From assembly GCA_036497565.1 (NCBI GenBank), contig DASXJE010000125.1, positions 1-35,464 of the forward strand: a stretch of DNA of 35,464 nucleotides. The letters are read 5' to 3'. Shown piece by piece: positions 18,202 to 25,882 of this stretch. Origin of the DNA: Mycobacteriales bacterium. Lineage in GTDB: Bacteria > Actinomycetota > Actinomycetes > Mycobacteriales > QHCD01. Numbering within the stretch: position 1 is the stretch's first letter; the number at the start of each line of letters is the position of its first letter. Position numbers and translations under genes: made by a program. A model generated the notes under the pieces. It was not told the origin of the DNA, made no database searches, and saw only the letters and a program-made list of their open reading frames with translations.

Positions 18202-19056
18202 CTAGGACTGCCCGACGCGGTACCGCGCGAACCTGCGTACGGTCACGCCCGCCTCGTCCAGCACCGCTCCGACGGTCTTCTTCGGCTCCTTGACGAACGC
18301 CTGATCGGTGAGGGTGACGTCCTTGACGAACCCGTTGAGCCGGCCCTCGATGATCCTCGGCAGCGCCTGCTCGGGCTTACCCTCCTCGCGCGCGGTCTCC
18401 TCGGCGATCCGCCGCTCGGTGGCGAGCGTCTCGGCCGGGATCTCGGCGCGGGTGACGTAGCGGGGCACCATCGCCGCGATGTGCTGCGCGACGTCCTTCG
18501 CGACGGTCGGCTGCTCGACGTCGAGCTCGACCAGCACTCCCACCGCCGGCGGCAGGTCCGGCATCGTCTTGTGCAGGTACGCCGCGACGTACCCGCCGGC
18601 ACCGGAGGCGGTGTCCGGGGCGAACCGGTCGAACCGGCGTACCTCGATCTTCTCCCCCATCGAGGCGTTGGCCTCGTCGAGGATCTGCTTGACCGTCGAC
18701 CCGTCGTGGGTGGTCGCCAGCAGCGCGTCGACGTCGGCCGGCCGGCCCTCGGCGATGATGTCCGCCACGGTCGCGGCCAGCTGCTGGAACCCGTCGGTCT
18801 TGGCGACGAAGTCGGTCTCGCAATTCAGCTCGACCAGGACACCGGTCTCCCCGCCGTCCAGCCGGGCCGCGACGAGCCCGTTGGACGCCGTACGCCCCTC
18901 ACGCTTGCCGACGCCCTTGGCGCCCTTGACCCGCAGGACCTCGACGGCCTTGTCGATGTCGCCGTCGGCCTCCTGCAGCGCGTTCTTGCAGTCAAGCATG
19001 CCGGCACCGGTCAGGTCCCGGAGCTTCTTCACATTTGCTGCGGTGTAGTTCGCCAT
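18202..19056 (-). CDS. tsf: Translation elongation factor Ts
   Basis: A 284-residue guanine-nucleotide exchange factor for EF-Tu. The N-terminal UBA-like part reads [20 protein letters not shown] followed by [16 protein letters not shown]. The conserved core [17 protein letters not shown] is the EF-Tu contact region. Later segments [15 protein letters not shown] and [17 protein letters not shown] complete the dimerisation subdomains. ATG at 19056 is preceded by a purine-rich GAGACGAG. It is separated from rpsB by 142 bases holding a strong hairpin. Confidence 0.97.
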   Translation of the reverse strand: MANYTAANVKKLRDLTGAGMLDCKNALQEADGDIDKAVEVLRVKGAKGVGKREGRTASNGLVAARLDGGETGVLVELNCETDFVAKTDGFQQLAATVADIIAEGRPADVDALLATTHDGSTVKQILDEANASMGEKIEVRRFDRFAPDTASGAGGYVAAYLHKTMPDLPPAVGVLVELDVEQPTVAKDVAQHIAAMVPRYVTRAEIPAETLATERRIAEETAREEGKPEQALPRIIEGRLNGFVKDVTLTDQAFVKEPKKTVGAVLDEAGVTVRRFARYRVGQS

Positions 19057-19131
19057 CTCGTCTCTCGTCTCGAATGTCTCGGCGGCAAGGTCTCGGCGGC
19101 GAGTCCGATCCGAGCCGTGCCCCCGTGGTGT

Positions 19132-19157
19132 GCCACCGGTGACGTGCCACCGGTGGC
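19132..19157 (-). terminator. Hairpin in the rpsB-tsf gap (possible attenuator or partial terminator)
   Basis: GCCACCGGT at 19132-19140 and ACCGGTGGC at 19149-19157 form a perfect 9-bp stem with an 8-base loop. It starts about 40 bases after the rpsB stop on the minus strand, in a 142-base gap, where a partial terminator could set the S2 to EF-Ts ratio. No run of T follows, so factor-independent termination is uncertain; it may instead be an RNA processing or stabilising element. Confidence 0.45.
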
Positions 19158-19198
19158 GCGGCTATGCCGACCGACGCTGTCTGCGCCGGGCCGGACGC

Positions 19199-20197
19199 TC
19201 AGCCCTGCTGCGCAGTGCCCTCGCCGCTCGGTGCCTCAGTCGCCGGTGCCTCAGTCGCCGGTGCCTCGGCCGCCGGGGCCTCGGCCGCCGGAGCCTCGGC
19301 CGCCGGAGCCTCGGTCGCCGGTGCCGAACTGGCGGGTGCGTCGGCGGCCGGTGCCTGGGCCGTGGCCGATCCGCCGGTCGACCCCGACTCCGGGGCGGCG
19401 TTGGCGCCGACCAGCAGGTCGCGCTCCCACTCCGGCATCGGCTCGTCCTGGCCGACGGCTCCGGTCGGCTCCGGCTTGTCGCTGCCGTCGGACGCCTGGG
19501 CGTTGGCCCCGGCACGCACGATCAGACCGTCGGCGACCGCGTCGGCGATGACCCTCGTGAGCAGCGTGGCGCTACGGATCGCGTCGTCGTTGCCGGGGAT
19601 CTTGTAGTCGACCTCGTCGGGGTCGCAGTTGGTGTCGAGAATCGCGACGACGGGGATGCCGAGCTTGCGGGCCTCGCCGACCGCGATGTGCTCCTTCTTG
19701 GTGTCGACGACCCACACCGCGCTCGGCACCCGGGCCATGTCGCGGATGCCGCCGAGGGTGCGGTCGAGCTTGTCCTTCTCCCGCTGCAGGATCAGCGACT
19801 CCTTCTTCGTCATCACCGTCGTGCCGCCGGTCTGCTCGATGGTCTCGAGCTCCTTCAGGCGCTGCAGCCGCTTGTGGACGGTTTGGAAGTTGGTGAGCAT
19901 GCCGCCCAGCCAGCGGTGGTTGACGAAGGGCATGCCGACCCGCTGCGCCTGCTCGGCGACCGCTTCCTGGGCCTGCTTCTTGGTGCCGACGAACAGGATC
20001 GTCCCGCCGTGCGCGACCGTCTCCTTGACGAAGTCGTACGCCGAGTCGATGTAGGTCAGCGTCTGCTGCAGGTCGATGATGTAAATGCCGTTGCGCTCGG
20101 TGAAGATGAAGCGCTTCATCTTCGGGTTCCACCGGCGGGTCTGATGTCCGAAATGGACGCCTGCGTCAAGCAGGTTCTTCATGGTGACGACGGCCAT
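19199..20197 (-). CDS. rpsB: Small ribosomal subunit protein S2 with Ala/Pro/Glu-rich C-terminal tail
   Basis: A 332-residue 30S protein. The N-terminal [20 protein letters not shown] and [20 protein letters not shown] are diagnostic of S2, followed by [33 protein letters not shown] and [16 protein letters not shown]. The S2 core ends near residue 250-255; the remaining roughly 75 residues are low-complexity, with six near-identical A-P-A-(A/T)-E units. ATG at 20197 has GAGAGG about ten bases upstream; the open frame further upstream lacks support. It is the first gene of the translation operon. Confidence 0.97.
   Translation of the reverse strand: MAVVTMKNLLDAGVHFGHQTRRWNPKMKRFIFTERNGIYIIDLQQTLTYIDSAYDFVKETVAHGGTILFVGTKKQAQEAVAEQAQRVGMPFVNHRWLGGMLTNFQTVHKRLQRLKELETIEQTGGTTVMTKKESLILQREKDKLDRTLGGIRDMARVPSAVWVVDTKKEHIAVGEARKLGIPVVAILDTNCDPDEVDYKIPGNDDAIRSATLLTRVIADAVADGLIVRAGANAQASDGSDKPEPTGAVGQDEPMPEWERDLLVGANAAPESGSTGGSATAQAPAADAPASSAPATEAPAAEAPAAEAPAAEAPATEAPATEAPSGEGTAQQG
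19233..19322. repeat. 15-bp tandem repeat (six units) inside the rpsB 3' end
   Basis: Six consecutive 15-base units of the form GCCTCrGyCGCCGGn run from 19233 to 19322. Units 1 and 2 are identical, as are units 4 and 5. Being a multiple of three, the repeat adds the pentapeptide A-P-A-(A/T)-E to S2 without shifting the frame. Copy number could vary by slippage. Confidence 0.85.
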
Positions 20198-20536
20198 CGG
20201 GCGCGTCCTCTCTTGCTCGCGCGCCGGAGCGCGCTCCTCGGTTGTCGCGGTCGACCGGGTGGCCGCCGCCCTGGTGCCCGACTGCGGTGGCCGATGAGCC
20301 CGGCGGACCGGGACCGAGGCGACCTCCGCCGTCCCCGCCGCGGGCGGGGAGGAGGGCACGCGAAGTCGACCCGCCGAAGCGAGCCGCACGGCCAGTGTAC
20401 GGGGTCGGCGACTCGGAGCGGCATTCCGTTACCCGACCCGGCCCGCGGGCGCAATCAGCTGTCCACAGCGGGGCGGCTTGTCCCCAGATCGCCGGCGGTC
20501 GCTGTGCCCGCCCGGTCGGTCCGGCACGGTGCCGGT
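20198..20536. promoter_or_regulatory. Divergent intergenic region between rpsB and the M23 peptidase gene
   Basis: This 339-base stretch has no convincing gene. On the minus strand TACACT (20394-20399) is a possible -10 element for the rpsB operon, giving a leader of about 190 bases. The leader contains the GCGCGC hairpin described separately. CTGTCCACA (20459-20467) and TTGTCCCCA (20478-20486) each resemble an actinobacterial DnaA box with one mismatch. The promoter of the peptidase gene was not identified. Confidence 0.4.
20219..20234 (-). promoter_or_regulatory. Short GC hairpin with UCCG loop in the rpsB leader
   Basis: GCGCGC at 20219-20224 and 20229-20234 flank four bases. On the rpsB strand the loop reads UCCG, a member of the very stable UNCG tetraloop class. 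It ends 22 bases before the rpsB ATG, just upstream of the ribosome site. S2 autoregulates its own operon in other bacteria through leader RNA, so a regulatory role is possible but inferred. Confidence 0.4.
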
Positions 20537-21124
20537 ATGCGGATCGGACGCGGAGCGGGTGGGCGGGCGATCGGGCTGGCCGTGCTCGTGGTGGCACTGT
20601 CGTGCGGTGCCGTCGCCGCACGCGCCGAGATCGGCCCGGCGCCGTCGCGGGGCGCGGCGAGACCGGCCGTCGCCCCGCGGATCGCCGCCCGGCCGCCCGA
20701 CGTCGCGGCGAGCACCTGGCGGTGGCCGCTGCCCGGCCGGCCTCGGGTCACGCGGGGGTTCCGGCCGCCGAAGACCGCCTACGGCCCGGGGCATCGCGGT
20801 GTGGATCTCGCCGGCACGATCGGCGAGCCGGTGCGGGCTGCGGGTCCGGGGGTGGTCGGGTTCGCCGCGCAGTTCGCCGGCCGCGGGGTGGTCACGGTCC
20901 ATCACCCGGGTGGCCTGGAGACGACCTACGAGCCGGTCACCGCCGTCGTCCGGGCCCGGGCGACGGTCGGCCCGGGCGACCTGCTGGGTCGGCTCGAGCC
21001 GGGACATCCGGGGTGCCCGGTCGCGGCGTGCCTGCACTGGGGCCTGCGCCGCGGTGCGGTCTATCTCGACCCCTTGCTGCTGGTGCGCCCCGTGCGGGTG
21101 CGGCTGCTCCCGCTGCCCGGATGA
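20537..21124 (+). CDS. M23-family (LytM-type) peptidase, secreted
   Basis: A 195-residue exported protein. A hydrophobic signal segment (residues about 11-30) ends in ARAEIG, followed by a Pro/Ala/Arg-rich linker and a LytM domain from WRWPLPGRPRVTRGF. Zinc ligands fit His86 and Asp90 (GHRGVDLAG) and His167 (CLHWGLR). The residue two before His167, usually a catalytic His in HxH, is Cys165. The ATG at 20537 gives a compact signal. It stands between xerC and rpsB as the mycobacterial Rv2891 does. Role: peptidoglycan endopeptidase or, if the changed residue abolishes activity, a wall-binding regulator. Confidence 0.88.
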   Translation: MRIGRGAGGRAIGLAVLVVALSCGAVAARAEIGPAPSRGAARPAVAPRIAARPPDVAASTWRWPLPGRPRVTRGFRPPKTAYGPGHRGVDLAGTIGEPVRAAGPGVVGFAAQFAGRGVVTVHHPGGLETTYEPVTAVVRARATVGPGDLLGRLEPGHPGCPVAACLHWGLRRGAVYLDPLLLVRPVRVRLLPLPG

Positions 21125-21139
21125 GCGTCGCGCCGCGGA

Positions 21140-22117
21140 TCAGGCCCGGGGATGGGCCTGGCGGTAGACCGAACGCAGCCGCTCGGCCGAGACATGGGTG
21201 TAGATCTGCGTCGTCGCGAGACTGGCGTGACCCAGGATCTCCTGCACCGTCCGCAGGTCGGCGCCGCCTTCGAGCAGGTGCGTCGCGGCGCTGTGCCGGA
21301 GCCCGTGCGGCCCGAGATCCGGCGCTCCCTCCACCTTGGCGAGCCGCTCGTGCACGATCCGCCGTACCGTCCGCGGGTCGATGCGCCGGCCGCGACGGCC
21401 CAGGACGAGCGCCGGACCGCTGCCCGCCACCGCGAGCGCCGGCCGGCCGTGTCGCAGCCATGCCTCCAGCGCGGTCTCCGCCGGTACGCCGTAGGGCGCT
21501 CCCCGTTCCTTGCCGCCCTTGCCGAGGACGCGGACCAGGCGCCGGTCGCGGTCGACCTCGTCGATGTCGAGTCGCACCAGCTCACCGACGCGGATCCCGG
21601 TCCCGTAGAGCAGTTCGACGACCAGCCGGTCGCGCAACCCCAACGGCCCGGAGTCGGCGACCGAATCGGCCAGCGCGCCGGCTTGTCCGGGGCGCAGCAC
21701 CGGCGGCAGTTCCCGGTGCGGCTTCGGACTGGCGAGCAGTAGTCCGGGATCGTGGTCGAGCAGCCCGGTGCGGTGGGCGTGCGCCGTGAACACCCGGGCG
21801 GCCGCGGCCCGCCGGGCCAGGCTGGCCCGAGCGGCCCCGCCCGACCGCAGCCGGGCCAGCCAGCTGCGCAGGACGGCGACATCGAGATCGCTGAGAGCGC
21901 CGGCCGAGTGCCGGCTGAGGTGGTCGAGCAGGCTCACCACGTCGCCGACGTAGGCGCGGACGGTGTGTTCGGAGAGTCCCCGCTCGAGCGACAGGTGCCG
22001 CTCGAACGCGTCGAGGGCCGCACCCGAGGACGGGGGTAGTGCCTGACGTTGTACAGCGCGCGGTCCGACCCCCGGTCGAGTGCCGGCTCGAGCCACATCG
22101 GTCGCAGGCACGGACAT
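21140..22117 (-). CDS. xerC: Tyrosine recombinase XerC
   Basis: A 325-residue site-specific recombinase, expected to resolve chromosome dimers at dif with XerD. The SAM-like N-terminal core domain spans about residues 32-120 ([19 protein letters not shown]). The catalytic domain has Arg176 (TGIRVGEL), the Lys of GKGGKER (about 200), His271 and Arg274 (HGLRH), His297 (GHAS) and the nucleophile Tyr306 (IYTHV), so all catalytic residues are intact. ATG at 22117 has GGAG upstream at seven bases; a much longer open frame upstream crosses the acetyltransferase and TetR genes and is not real. It is convergent with the M23 peptidase gene, which is its usual neighbour. Confidence 0.93.
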   Translation of the reverse strand: MSVPATDVARAGTRPGVGPRAVQRQALPPSSGAALDAFERHLSLERGLSEHTVRAYVGDVVSLLDHLSRHSAGALSDLDVAVLRSWLARLRSGGAARASLARRAAAARVFTAHAHRTGLLDHDPGLLLASPKPHRELPPVLRPGQAGALADSVADSGPLGLRDRLVVELLYGTGIRVGELVRLDIDEVDRDRRLVRVLGKGGKERGAPYGVPAETALEAWLRHGRPALAVAGSGPALVLGRRGRRIDPRTVRRIVHERLAKVEGAPDLGPHGLRHSAATHLLEGGADLRTVQEILGHASLATTQIYTHVSAERLRSVYRQAHPRA

Positions 22118-22143
22118 ACGGTGCTCCGGCGGACCGGTGGTGG

Positions 22144-22464
22144 TCAAGCAGTTCCGTCGGACAGACCGAACAACGACCGGTCCTGCTCGGGGACCAGGTC
22201 GCGGTACTCCTCGTGCCGCTCGATGAAGCCGAGGACGAACGGGCAATAGGGAAGCACGGCCAGCCCGCGGGCGCGGGCGTCGTCGAGCGCGTGCCGGATC
22301 AAGTCGCTCGCCAGACCGTGCCCGGCGAACCGGGGGTCGATCTCGGTGTGCACGAAGTCGATCCGCCCGGGCTGCGCGCGGTACGCGGCGAAGCCGGCGA
22401 GTTCGCCGTCGGTCCGGATCTCGTAGCGGTGTGCGTCCGGGTGGTCGGTGACGGAGACGGGCAC
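22144..22464 (-). CDS. Small GNAT-like acetyltransferase (Acetyltransf_CG type)
   Basis: A protein of about 106 residues made only of the reduced GNAT fold of the YjdJ/GCN5-related small family. Diagnostic segments are [20 protein letters not shown] (acetyl-CoA loop, with GHGLA in place of the classic GxGxG/A), [19 protein letters not shown], and FIERHEEY. Two GTG starts are possible: 22464 has GAGAGG eight bases upstream, while 22473 would put the ribosome site directly against the start. It lies 27 bases before xerC and 27 after tetR. The substrate is unknown. Confidence 0.85.
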   Translation of the reverse strand: MPVSVTDHPDAHRYEIRTDGELAGFAAYRAQPGRIDFVHTEIDPRFAGHGLASDLIRHALDDARARGLAVLPYCPFVLGFIERHEEYRDLVPEQDRSLFGLSDGTA

Positions 22465-22491
22465 GATCGGCACCTCTCAACAGGCGTTGGG

Positions 22492-23076
22492 TCAGTCCGC
22501 GGCGGGCGGAGCACCGGCGCGGTGGCGGAGCCCGTCCATCAGCAGGTCGAGCAGGCGGCGGGCCTGATCCCGCTGGGCCGGTTCGCCCGCGGCGAGGGAC
22601 ACCCCGCTGAGGCCGGCCAGTACGTCGCCCGCAGCGACGTCCGTCCGCACCGTCCCGGCCGCCGCACCGGCATGCAGCAGGTCGGTGAGGGTGGCGACGA
22701 GCCGGTCCCGGCTCTGCGCGTAGGGATTGCCGCCGGAGGCGATCACCGCCCGCAGGGCGTCCGCCATTCCGCGCTTCGTCGTCATGTAGTCGACGAAGCG
22801 GTCCATCCATACCCGGAGCGCGCGGTCGGCCGGCAGCGTCTGCAGAAGCTCCGCCGCCGCATCGCAGAGCCGCGCGAGTTCGTTGCGGTAGGCCGCCTCG
22901 ACCAGCGCGTCGCGGGTCGGGAAGTGCCGGTAGAGGGTCCCGATCCCGACGCCGGCGTCCTTCGCGATCGCCTCGAGCGTGTCGTCCGGACCGCCCGCGG
23001 AGAATGCCCGGACGGCGGCGTGGAGGAGTCGGTCGCGGTTGCGTCTCGCGTCCGCGCGCTGGCGAATGGCCGGCAC
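22492..23076 (-). CDS. TetR-family transcriptional regulator
   Basis: A 194-residue repressor. The N-terminal HTH (about residues 8-55) includes [20 protein letters not shown] followed by [20 protein letters not shown], typical of TetR. The remaining helical domain holds the ligand pocket and dimer face. The GTG start at 23076 is preceded by AAGGAGG. It is divergent from a short-chain dehydrogenase gene with two palindromic sites between, so it most likely represses that gene and itself. The effector is unknown; the target gene suggests a small aldehyde, ketone or alcohol-type compound. Confidence 0.92.
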   Translation of the reverse strand: MPAIRQRADARRNRDRLLHAAVRAFSAGGPDDTLEAIAKDAGVGIGTLYRHFPTRDALVEAAYRNELARLCDAAAELLQTLPADRALRVWMDRFVDYMTTKRGMADALRAVIASGGNPYAQSRDRLVATLTDLLHAGAAAGTVRTDVAAGDVLAGLSGVSLAAGEPAQRDQARRLLDLLMDGLRHRAGAPPAAD

Positions 23077-23096
23077 GGCCCTCCTTCCGGAATCGC

Positions 23097-23126
23097 TTGC
23101 TAAGCGGAGGGGGCTCCGGTTATCGT
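23097..23126 (+). promoter_or_regulatory. Candidate SDR promoter with operator-like sequence in its spacer
   Basis: TTGCTA (23097-23102) and TATCGT (23121-23126) are 18 bases apart. The spacer 23103-23120 is an imperfect copy of the perfect palindrome at 23137-23154, sharing AGCGGAGG on the left and GCTCC/CCTCC on the right. A repressor bound here would block RNA polymerase directly. Confidence 0.5.
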
Positions 23127-23136
23127 GATGGCAGTG

Positions 23137-23154
23137 AGCGGAGGCGCCTCCGCT
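23137..23154. promoter_or_regulatory. 18-bp perfect palindrome, candidate TetR operator
   Basis: AGCGGAGGCGCCTCCGCT is a perfect 9+9 palindrome in the 133-base tetR/SDR gap. Its centre is 34 bases from that of the imperfect copy at 23103-23120, about three helical turns, so two dimers could bind the same DNA face. It lies just downstream of the likely SDR -10 element. Confidence 0.6.
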
Positions 23155-23209
23155 TCGAATACTACCGGCTTCCCCGGGTTCTCATCACCGAGCAGGACGG
23201 GACACCACC

Positions 23210-24154
23210 ATGACCACCGCACTCCTCCGCACGCCGTTCACCGACCGGTCCACCGCCGCCGAGGTCGCCGCCGGCATCGACCTCAGCGGCCGCCGCGCGA
23301 TCGTGACCGGAGCCGCCTCGGGCATCGGGATCGAGACCGCCCGCGCACTCGCCGGATCGGGTGCCGCGGTGACCCTCGCCGTCCGCAATCTCGAGGCCGG
23401 CAAGCGGGTCGCCGAGGACATCATCGCGACGACCGGCAACGATCAGATCGCCGTCGAGGCGCTGGATCTCGCCGACCGGGCGTCCGTCGCCGCCTTCGTC
23501 GCGCTGTGGGACGGCCCGCTGCACATCCTCGTCAACAACGCCGGGGTGATGGCCTCGCCCGAGATGCGTACGGCCGAAGGCTGGGAGATGCAGTTCGCGA
23601 CCAACCACCTGGGTCACTTCGCCCTCGCATCCGGCCTGCACACCGCGCTCGCCGCGGCCGGCTCGGCGCGAATCGTGTCGGTCAGCTCGAGCGGGCACCT
23701 CATCTCGCCGGTCGTCTTCGAGGACATCCAGTTCCGGGCCCGGGCCTACGACCCCTGGGTCGCCTACGGACAGTCGAAGACCGCCAACGTCCTCTTCGCC
23801 GTCGAGGCGGCCAACCGCTGGGCGGGCGACGGGATCACCGTCAACGCCCTGATGCCGGGCGCGATCCGGACCAACCTGCAGCGCCACCTCGACGACGCGG
23901 AGCTCGACCGGATGCGGGCCCGCGTCGGCGGCTCGACCGGAGTCTCCTGGAAGACGCCCGAACAGGGCGCCGCGACGTCCGTCCTGCTCGCGGCGTCGCC
24001 GCTGCTCGACGGTGTCGGCGGCCGCTACTTCGAGGACTGCAACGAGGCCGGCCCGAACCAGCCCGGCACCCGCCGCGGCGTCGCTGCCTATGCGCTCGAC
24101 CCGCACGCGGCCGGTCGGCTGTGGCGGGCCTCGGTCGACCTGCTCGCTTCGTAG
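23210..24154 (+). CDS. Short-chain dehydrogenase/reductase
   Basis: A 314-residue NAD(P)-dependent oxidoreductase. The cofactor motif is TGAASGIGIETA, with NNAGV further on. The catalytic residues are the serines of SVSSSGH and Tyr/Lys of YGQSK. The extended length and FATNHLGHF place it near the retinol-dehydrogenase/WW-oxidoreductase-like SDR group. An N-terminal extension of about 25 residues (TPFTDRSTAAEVAAGIDLSG) precedes the Rossmann fold, as in many actinobacterial relatives. The ATG at 23210 is well placed. It is probably controlled by the divergent TetR. The substrate is not known; detoxification of a reactive carbonyl or alcohol is a guess. Confidence 0.92.
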   Translation: MTTALLRTPFTDRSTAAEVAAGIDLSGRRAIVTGAASGIGIETARALAGSGAAVTLAVRNLEAGKRVAEDIIATTGNDQIAVEALDLADRASVAAFVALWDGPLHILVNNAGVMASPEMRTAEGWEMQFATNHLGHFALASGLHTALAAAGSARIVSVSSSGHLISPVVFEDIQFRARAYDPWVAYGQSKTANVLFAVEAANRWAGDGITVNALMPGAIRTNLQRHLDDAELDRMRARVGGSTGVSWKTPEQGAATSVLLAASPLLDGVGGRYFEDCNEAGPNQPGTRRGVAAYALDPHAAGRLWRASVDLLAS

Positions 24155-24264
24155 CCACCTTCCCCCGGTCGAGTGAACCGGCGGGTGCCTGTCGATGCGC
24201 GACCCGGCCGATCGTCGGATGAGTAGGGGACGGCGACCGGCCGCCGCCAGGACGGGAGACGGTC

Positions 24265-24927
24265 ATGACCGACGACGCGCAGACCTGGGTGCTGATCCAT
24301 TCCGAGCGCAGCGCAATGGCCGACACGTTGGGCACGCTCACCACCGCTCAGTGGGCCGAACCGTCGCTGTGCGCGGGCTGGACGGTGAAACTGGCGGCCG
24401 CGCACATCCTGGCGGGAGCCGAGCAGACCACCGGGTCCTTCCTGACCGGCATGGCCGGCACCGGCTTCCGCTTCAACACGCTGATGGACCGCAGGGCCCA
24501 CGTCCTCGGGGAACTCGGCACGGCCGAGATCGTCGATCGGATCCGGGCGCGTACGACGACGACGAACCATCCGCCGGCACCCGTCATGGCGATGCTCGGC
24601 GAGATCGTGGTGCACGGCGAGGACATCCGCCGACCGCTCGGGCTATCCGGAACCGTCGACCCGCGCGCCGTCACCGCCTGCCTGGAGATGTACAAGAGCG
24701 CAACCTTCCCGGTCGGCGGTCGCAAACGGATGCAGGGCCTGCGCCTCACCGCGGCCGACGTCGACTGGTCGCACGGTGAGGGACCCGAGGTGTCCGGCTC
24801 CGGGACGTCGCTGCTGCTTGCGATGACCGGTCGCGCGGTCTCCGCCGGCGACCTGACCGGCGACGGAGCGCCGGTGCTGGAGTCCCGGACCGGCACCCGC
24901 CGGGGTGGGTCACCGGTCAGCAGCTAA
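24265..24927 (+). CDS. DinB/MDMPI-fold maleylpyruvate isomerase family protein (mycothiol-dependent type)
   Basis: A 220-residue protein. The metal triad of the mycothiol-dependent maleylpyruvate isomerase fold fits His47 (AAAHILAG) with Glu113 and His117 (GEIVVHGEDI), the E-x3-H arrangement on one helix. CAGWTVKLAAAH is the typical segment before the first His. ATG at 24265 has GGGAG upstream. Members act as mycothiol S-transferases or isomerases, or are of unknown role, so the exact reaction is open. It follows the SDR gene by 110 bases and could be linked to it. The last 18 bases overlap the convergent GNAT gene. Confidence 0.85.
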   Translation: MTDDAQTWVLIHSERSAMADTLGTLTTAQWAEPSLCAGWTVKLAAAHILAGAEQTTGSFLTGMAGTGFRFNTLMDRRAHVLGELGTAEIVDRIRARTTTTNHPPAPVMAMLGEIVVHGEDIRRPLGLSGTVDPRAVTACLEMYKSATFPVGGRKRMQGLRLTAADVDWSHGEGPEVSGSGTSLLLAMTGRAVSAGDLTGDGAPVLESRTGTRRGGSPVSS

Positions 24928-25536
24928 CCGGCCCACCGAGCCTGCCTTGACCACCTTGGTCATGACGCAGTTGCCCTTGCCCTTGGGCCGCTGGTAGCTG
25001 AATCCGAGCTGCTCGTACATCGTCCTGGTGGCGTTGTAGAGGAACGACGACGAGGTCTTCTTGCCCGGCGGGAGGTCGTGCGGGTAGGACTCGACCAGGC
25101 CGCCACCGGCCGCGGCGATCATTGCCAGCGCGCCTCGTACGGCGACCGCCGCCATCCCCTTACGCCGGTACCGGCGGTCCACGAACAGGCAGGTGATCCG
25201 GTAGTCCGGCATGCGTTCGAGTCCCTGTTCCCATTCCTTGCGGTGATGGATGTTCGGGAGTTCCTCAACCGGCCCGTACTCGGCCCAGGCGACCGCGACG
25301 TCGTCGTCGAACACCAGCGCCGCGTGAGCGCGGTTCTTCTCGACGAGTTGCCGCTTGAACTCGCGGTGGCCGAGCTCTTTGCGCTCCGGGGGGTCGGGGT
25401 AGAGATGGAACCAGGTGCACCAGCACCCACCCCATACGCCGTTGTGACGCTCCGCCAGATCGGCGAACGCATCCCACGTCTGTCGCCCCAGCGGTTCGAT
25501 CCGGTAACCGTCCACACTCACTTCTACGGTGCCCAT
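24910..25536 (-). CDS. GNAT-family N-acetyltransferase
   Basis: A 208-residue acetyltransferase. An N-terminal segment with GGCWCTWFHLYP contains two cysteines. The acetyl-CoA site is ITCLFVDRRYRRKGMAAVAV (R-R-K-G-M-A, a GNAT motif A variant) and MYEQLGFSYQRPKGKGN marks the C-terminal strand. ATG at 25536 is chosen because the domain begins there; no ribosome site is visible, so the mRNA may be leaderless. The long open frame upstream crosses a divergent intergenic region and is not supported. The substrate is unknown. Confidence 0.85.
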   Translation of the reverse strand: MGTVEVSVDGYRIEPLGRQTWDAFADLAERHNGVWGGCWCTWFHLYPDPPERKELGHREFKRQLVEKNRAHAALVFDDDVAVAWAEYGPVEELPNIHHRKEWEQGLERMPDYRITCLFVDRRYRRKGMAAVAVRGALAMIAAAGGGLVESYPHDLPPGKKTSSSFLYNATRTMYEQLGFSYQRPKGKGNCVMTKVVKAGSVGRLAADR

Positions 25537-25669
25537 GCAGGAGAATGTAGAAGCAGTTGCGGACGATCGACGTCCTTGTTCGTCGATTCGCCTGCTCCCG
25601 GGGCTGAACCGATGGCGCGGCCCGGCCGTGTCCGTTCGGAAGCACCGACCAGCCTGAGGAGCCGTCACG

Positions 25670-25861
25670 ATGCGGAAGCCGGTATGGATCGCCGTGGGCG
25701 TGGCCGTCGCTCTGCTCGGCCTCGTCTTCACCCTGCAGGGCACCGGCGTACTCATGGGCAGTTCGATGAGCGGCCAGACGTTCTGGGCGGTCGCCGGCCC
25801 GGTGATCATCGTCGTCGGGCTCGCACTGGCCGGTCTCGGGATGCGCGGGCGGCTGCGCTGA
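25670..25861 (+). CDS. Small two-helix membrane protein, function unknown
   Basis: A 63-residue protein. The ATG at 25670 has GAGGAG about eight bases upstream. Two hydrophobic segments, about residues 6-28 (IAVGVAVALLGLVFTLQGTG) and 40-57 (VAGPVIIVVGLALAGLG), are joined by a short polar loop, with a basic end MRGRLR. It resembles small conserved actinobacterial membrane proteins of unknown role. It converges on the RpiR-type gene, with 21 bases between stops. Confidence 0.8.
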   Translation: MRKPVWIAVGVAVALLGLVFTLQGTGVLMGSSMSGQTFWAVAGPVIIVVGLALAGLGMRGRLR

Positions 25862-25882
25862 GCGTGGCGACGACCCGGCCCG

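Noticed and set aside
19233-19322. Regular short repeats considered as a CRISPR array.
   Set aside because: Units are 15 bases, contiguous with no spacers, and in frame within rpsB.
20459-20486. Two near-DnaA boxes (CTGTCCACA and TTGTCCCCA), with another CTGTCCACA on the minus strand at 34648-34656, considered as an origin or DnaA-titration site.
   Set aside because: Each has a mismatch to the usual box, they are too few for an origin, and no dnaA, dnaN or AT-rich region is nearby.
21140-22810. A 556-codon minus-strand frame ending in XerC.
   Set aside because: The upstream part crosses the acetyltransferase and TetR genes out of frame and has shadow-like composition. XerC has full length from ATG 22117.
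23125-24222. A plus-strand 365-codon frame overlapping the SDR gene.
   Set aside because: It is very Arg-rich with no motifs; the SDR frame from 23210 contains the cofactor and catalytic motifs.
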